64,000 nucleotides of DNA, taken from Notospermus geniculatus. Taxonomy: Eukaryota > Nemertea > Pilidiophora > Heteronemertea > Lineidae. Positions 61,022 to 64,000 of this stretch are shown here, piece after piece. Numbering within the stretch: position 1 is the stretch's first letter; each line of letters starts with the position of its first letter. The translations under genes were made by a program, and so were the position numbers. The stretch spans positions 539,687 through 603,686 of the forward strand of contig NMRB01000030.1 of NCBI GenBank assembly GCA_002633025.1, given 5' to 3'. Under the pieces are notes generated by a model. That model ran no database searches. It was given only the letters and a program-made list of their open reading frames with translations, and was not told the DNA's origin.

Positions 61022-61357
61022 ATGTGTCAATGGAACAACGCATCCACATCGGACAGAAAATGTACCCAATCCCTCTTAATGCTTATCGATGTGACTTTCC
61101 GACTAATGCGATGTGATTTCGTGGCTAGCGGAACATTTTTCAGTACGCTTGCGGAATATTTGACCAATTTCTCAGGATTCCGACATGAGAAAAACGCCAC
61201 GATTAAGGAAGGTAGGAAAAACCAGAAAGGCCGAAGATGCCGACTGAAAAAGTTACGTTTACGACACCCAAGTAATTCTCTTTGGGATTTGATTTCTTAT
61301 TTGTTTGGCATTAGTAAATCAATTTACTACATTTGTTTATTCGGTGATAAAACCTGA
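61022..61357 (+). CDS. Orphan ORF behind a TATA promoter
   Basis: ATG at 61022 opens 111 codons with no recognised domain. It lacks a classical N-terminal signal peptide but has a moderately hydrophobic stretch (SLLMLIDVTFRLM) and a strongly basic block (GRKNQKGRRCRLKKLRLR) near residues 75-92. Similar composition can arise by chance. The only support is the length and the well-formed core promoter about 100 bp upstream. It could be a lineage-specific gene, a first exon, or not a gene. Confidence 0.25.
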   Translation: MCQWNNASTSDRKCTQSLLMLIDVTFRLMRCDFVASGTFFSTLAEYLTNFSGFRHEKNATIKEGRKNQKGRRCRLKKLRLRHPSNSLWDLISYLFGISKSIYYICLFGDKT

Positions 61358-63085
61358 AAATGCCAGAGTTCTTCCTAAAAACCAATGTTTGGTTGACCTG
61401 AAAATCCATTTCGTAATACGATTTGGTTTTTCTAGTGGTCGGTGATTGGTGAGTCGAACTGCTTACGATTGTGTCGTTTTTATCTGTGGATCAATTTGAG
61501 ATTTCGATTTTGGAAAAATGAGTTAGAAACTTTCGTTTAGACAGAATCTTGTGGATTTTGTAACTTCATTCGACCTGTATTTGCAGTTGACAAGGGAACG
61601 AGTTTCCCAGTATGACACAAGTAATCAACGAGACAATATCCCCAAAGACATATTTTTCAATTATAGTTGCGCTTAATAGGTACGATGCCGTCATTGACGC
61701 TGTTCGCTGTGCGTTGGAAATTTATTTTCCAATTCCAATCCAATCCCGTCAAATGGTAATCGGTGAAAAGGAGTATTCCCTTATGGAATGAAGTTATTAC
61801 TGCGGAGATGCTGGCATCGGCACCTCGTCTTCTGAACGCCAAGTGATCTGATGGAATGCACCAAGTCTGAAACTCTCGCTAGAAAAACGATTAATCTGCG
61901 TGATAGATCGTCAGCATCCATCTTGATGAAAATACCACGTGATAGATTATTGGCCTCTCCAGCCTCGTCAATCTTATCCAACTCCGATCATTACATTCCC
62001 AGCGTGGTGAAATTCCCTGCTCGTTTAACAAGAATCTTGGCGGGTTTGATTGTTGGGTACGTGATGACAGGTACATCAGACGATGATCAACCAACATGCT
62101 GTCACTTCATTATCGTCTGTGTTCATACATCATGCATGCTGCTGTCACCAGGAACTGTCAGTTACACGATAATGGGCAAATTTTTCAGGGTGCACGTTTG
62201 GCCAGAACCTCGTCGACCTGGTGGCGATATCAGGATAATGAAGTGCTCTTGGGGGAAATTGTTACCAAACTAGTCATCCATGATACACGTAATGTCGGCC
62301 TCAGCATCAATTCTTGCAGGTAGCATCCGTCTTCTGATACGGAGTGATCCAGCGCGTGCGTTTCCCATTCGTTATTACATGTACGAGTTGCATTACCCTC
62401 TACCTCAACGCTGTGGCCAGGGAAGGTACCGTTAAGGGGTGTATTATAATATCGCTCGACCCTCTCGTGGCAGCACTGCTTATAACGTCACTATCATCTC
62501 TAGTCAGAGTACAAAATGTGTGAAAACTCCTTTCCCTACGTTGAAGCAAGACGATCTTACGGTAGTCGAGAATACCATATCCCGATATTTTACTACACAC
62601 TTGTGTCTTTCTCACAGTCAGATTCTGCTCACGACATTGCACACTGCATGACTATAAATCAACATCATATTCAGCTCTATTTGCAATATTCATAAATAAA
62701 AACATGTAAAATACATACTTTTTTAGAAATTCGATTTGTAAGCATGGCGAGGACAGATGCTATTAGTCGTAAGTATCACGATATCCCTCTCCATAAGAAA
62801 AGATGAAGCCATCATGTGACCACGGCCGCGAAATCGAATAGAAAGTATTAGATTTGTAGTGGCTATTGAATGTTCTGGCCATTACGTCCAATATGGACAC
62901 AAAATGCGATTAGCCTGAGAGAGCACGTTGGTTATCATTCGAGTAGGGTTTGTGTCGTTGAGAGTAAGGCTGGCTATTTGTCAAGCGGTGGAAAAAGAAA
63001 TTTTGACTTAACGATATTCAACGTCTTCTCGACCAGAATCACATGGGTTGGTGACAGACGTTTGCATTATTCATTTATCGTTTAT
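61358..63085. other. Non-coding stretch
   Basis: No supported exon on either strand. The overlapping frames at 61851-62323 are mutually shifted and lack domains. Bases 62888-63080 recur exactly after the n at 63807. Confidence 0.4.
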
Positions 63086-63097
63086 TCATTCATTTTT

Positions 63098-63232
63098 TGT
63101 TGCTGCTGCTGCCGACGACGCCGCCGCTGCTGTTGCTGTTAATGTTGCTGTGGCTCATGCTGCTGTCGCCGCCGCCGCTACCGCTGCTGTTGCTGATGGT
63201 GCTGCTGCTGCCGCTGCAGCTGCTGTTGTCCA
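63098..63232. repeat. Impure GCT/GCC trinucleotide repeat
   Basis: About 45 consecutive triplets are mostly GCT, GCC and GTT, interspersed with GAC and GAT. Open frames through it (Ala- and Gln-rich) are products of the repeat. Confidence 0.9.
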
Positions 63233-63806
63233 CACCTAAGTGATGGTGCTTTAATTGTACTCTGAGATGTTACATTATGCAATACGAGGGTAACCCGTAC
63301 CAACAGAAATACCACTGAACACATGTAAAACTTTTTTGCATGCACTGAGCAGTTATAGCATTCTAAGATTGCATCCACTTCGAAAAAAAGTCCGAAATTG
63401 CCTATTGTTGTCAAGATATACCAACACATACTGTGTCCGTTTTTAGCGAGCCAATATATCTGTCTTGCATTACAACATATCAGGTCAGCATTGCGTTTTT
63501 TCGGTGGAGGCGTATATGTTCCTGTTACAATTGACAGATTATTTGTCCATCTGTCTCCCAGGTAACCTGAATACCAACACTGTCTTTGACTAAACATCAG
63601 TTAGCAAGATAATGGTTTGCTAATGTCATATTCCACACCCCTTTGGTGAAGGAACAGTAAAAGGCCTGTCTTTGCGCTTGCGGCGGGATGTACTCTCCTT
63701 ACTGTGGGCGTGCATTCGTGATTTTTCATGTTCATTCTCACAAGAAAAGCATGAAAATTCAATACAAAGCGTGATGAAACTCGAAATGAATCGTCATTCA
63801 CTCGTC

Positions 63807-64000
63807 NCCAATATGGACACAAAATGCGATTAGCCTGAGAGAGCACGTTGGTTATCATTCGAGTAGGGTTTGTGTCGTTGAGAGTAAGGCTGGCTATTTG
63901 TCAAGCGGTGGAAAAAGAAATTTTGACTTAACGATATTCAACGTCTTCTCGACCAGAATCACATGGGTTGGTGACAGACGTTTGCATTATTCATTTATCG
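63807..64000. other. Assembly gap followed by duplicated contig end
   Basis: After the n, bases 63808-64000 are identical to 62888-63080 over all 193 bases that can be compared. The most economical reading is overlapping contig ends that were not merged. Confidence 0.85.

Noticed and set aside
63048-63239. Ala-rich coding exon over the GCT repeat
   Set aside because: The frame is a by-product of an impure trinucleotide repeat, and all three frames remain open through it.

Overview
This window is animal nuclear DNA: genes are split by GT-AG introns, intergenic space is large, and fold-back mobile elements, minisatellites and TACATGTA / TAGGCCTA-type palindromes are frequent. The gene families (lineage-expanded class A GPCRs, LicD/fukutin-like proteins, a TRIM, a Shisa) and the repeat flavour suggest a marine invertebrate, perhaps an ambulacrarian, cephalochordate or lophotrochozoan. 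The sequence alone does not fix the species. Seven single n characters (13076, 25796, 29660, 38130, 52165, 55833, 63807) look like collapsed assembly gaps, and two of them are flanked by duplicated sequence.

Layout. (1) 2301-6483, + strand: a secreted protein with two von Willebrand factor A domains, resolved into 7 exons (744 aa). A MITE-like element sits in its second intron and a three-unit tandem repeat just after its stop. (2) 8638-10476, +: a single-exon Golgi-type LicD/fukutin-like protein whose catalytic domain is duplicated head to tail in one reading frame. (3) 11231-24018: a GPCR nest. A block holding one multi-exon receptor (X) and one single-exon receptor (Y) is duplicated in tandem. 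The downstream copies X-B and Y-B are intact. Y-A is a pseudogene, X-A is broken by an assembly gap and a repeat, and a third fragment (Y-C) lies downstream among duplicated non-coding segments and young MITEs. (4) 24558-28310 (possibly to 29288), +: an ankyrin-repeat protein of at least 10 phase-0 exons, with exons 3-5 present twice on either side of an n. (5) 38138-59018, - strand: three exons of a Shisa-family membrane protein whose phases fit exactly. Its first (signal peptide) exon was not found. Its intron of about 19 kb holds two + strand genes: a TRIM E3-ligase-like protein (42750-45156) and another class A GPCR (48630-49676). (6) 59019-64000: mostly non-coding, with one orphan ORF behind a good TATA-type core promoter near 60.88 kb.

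The genes do not form an operon or a pathway; they are independent animal genes. The receptors, the secreted VWA protein and the Shisa protein act at or outside the cell surface. The LicD-like protein should act in the Golgi, and the TRIM in the cytosol or nucleus. The most informative structure is evolutionary: tandem receptor duplication with unequal fates, a local duplication that creates an in-frame chimeric exon, and MITE insertions whose empty sites are preserved in neighbouring paralogous copies.
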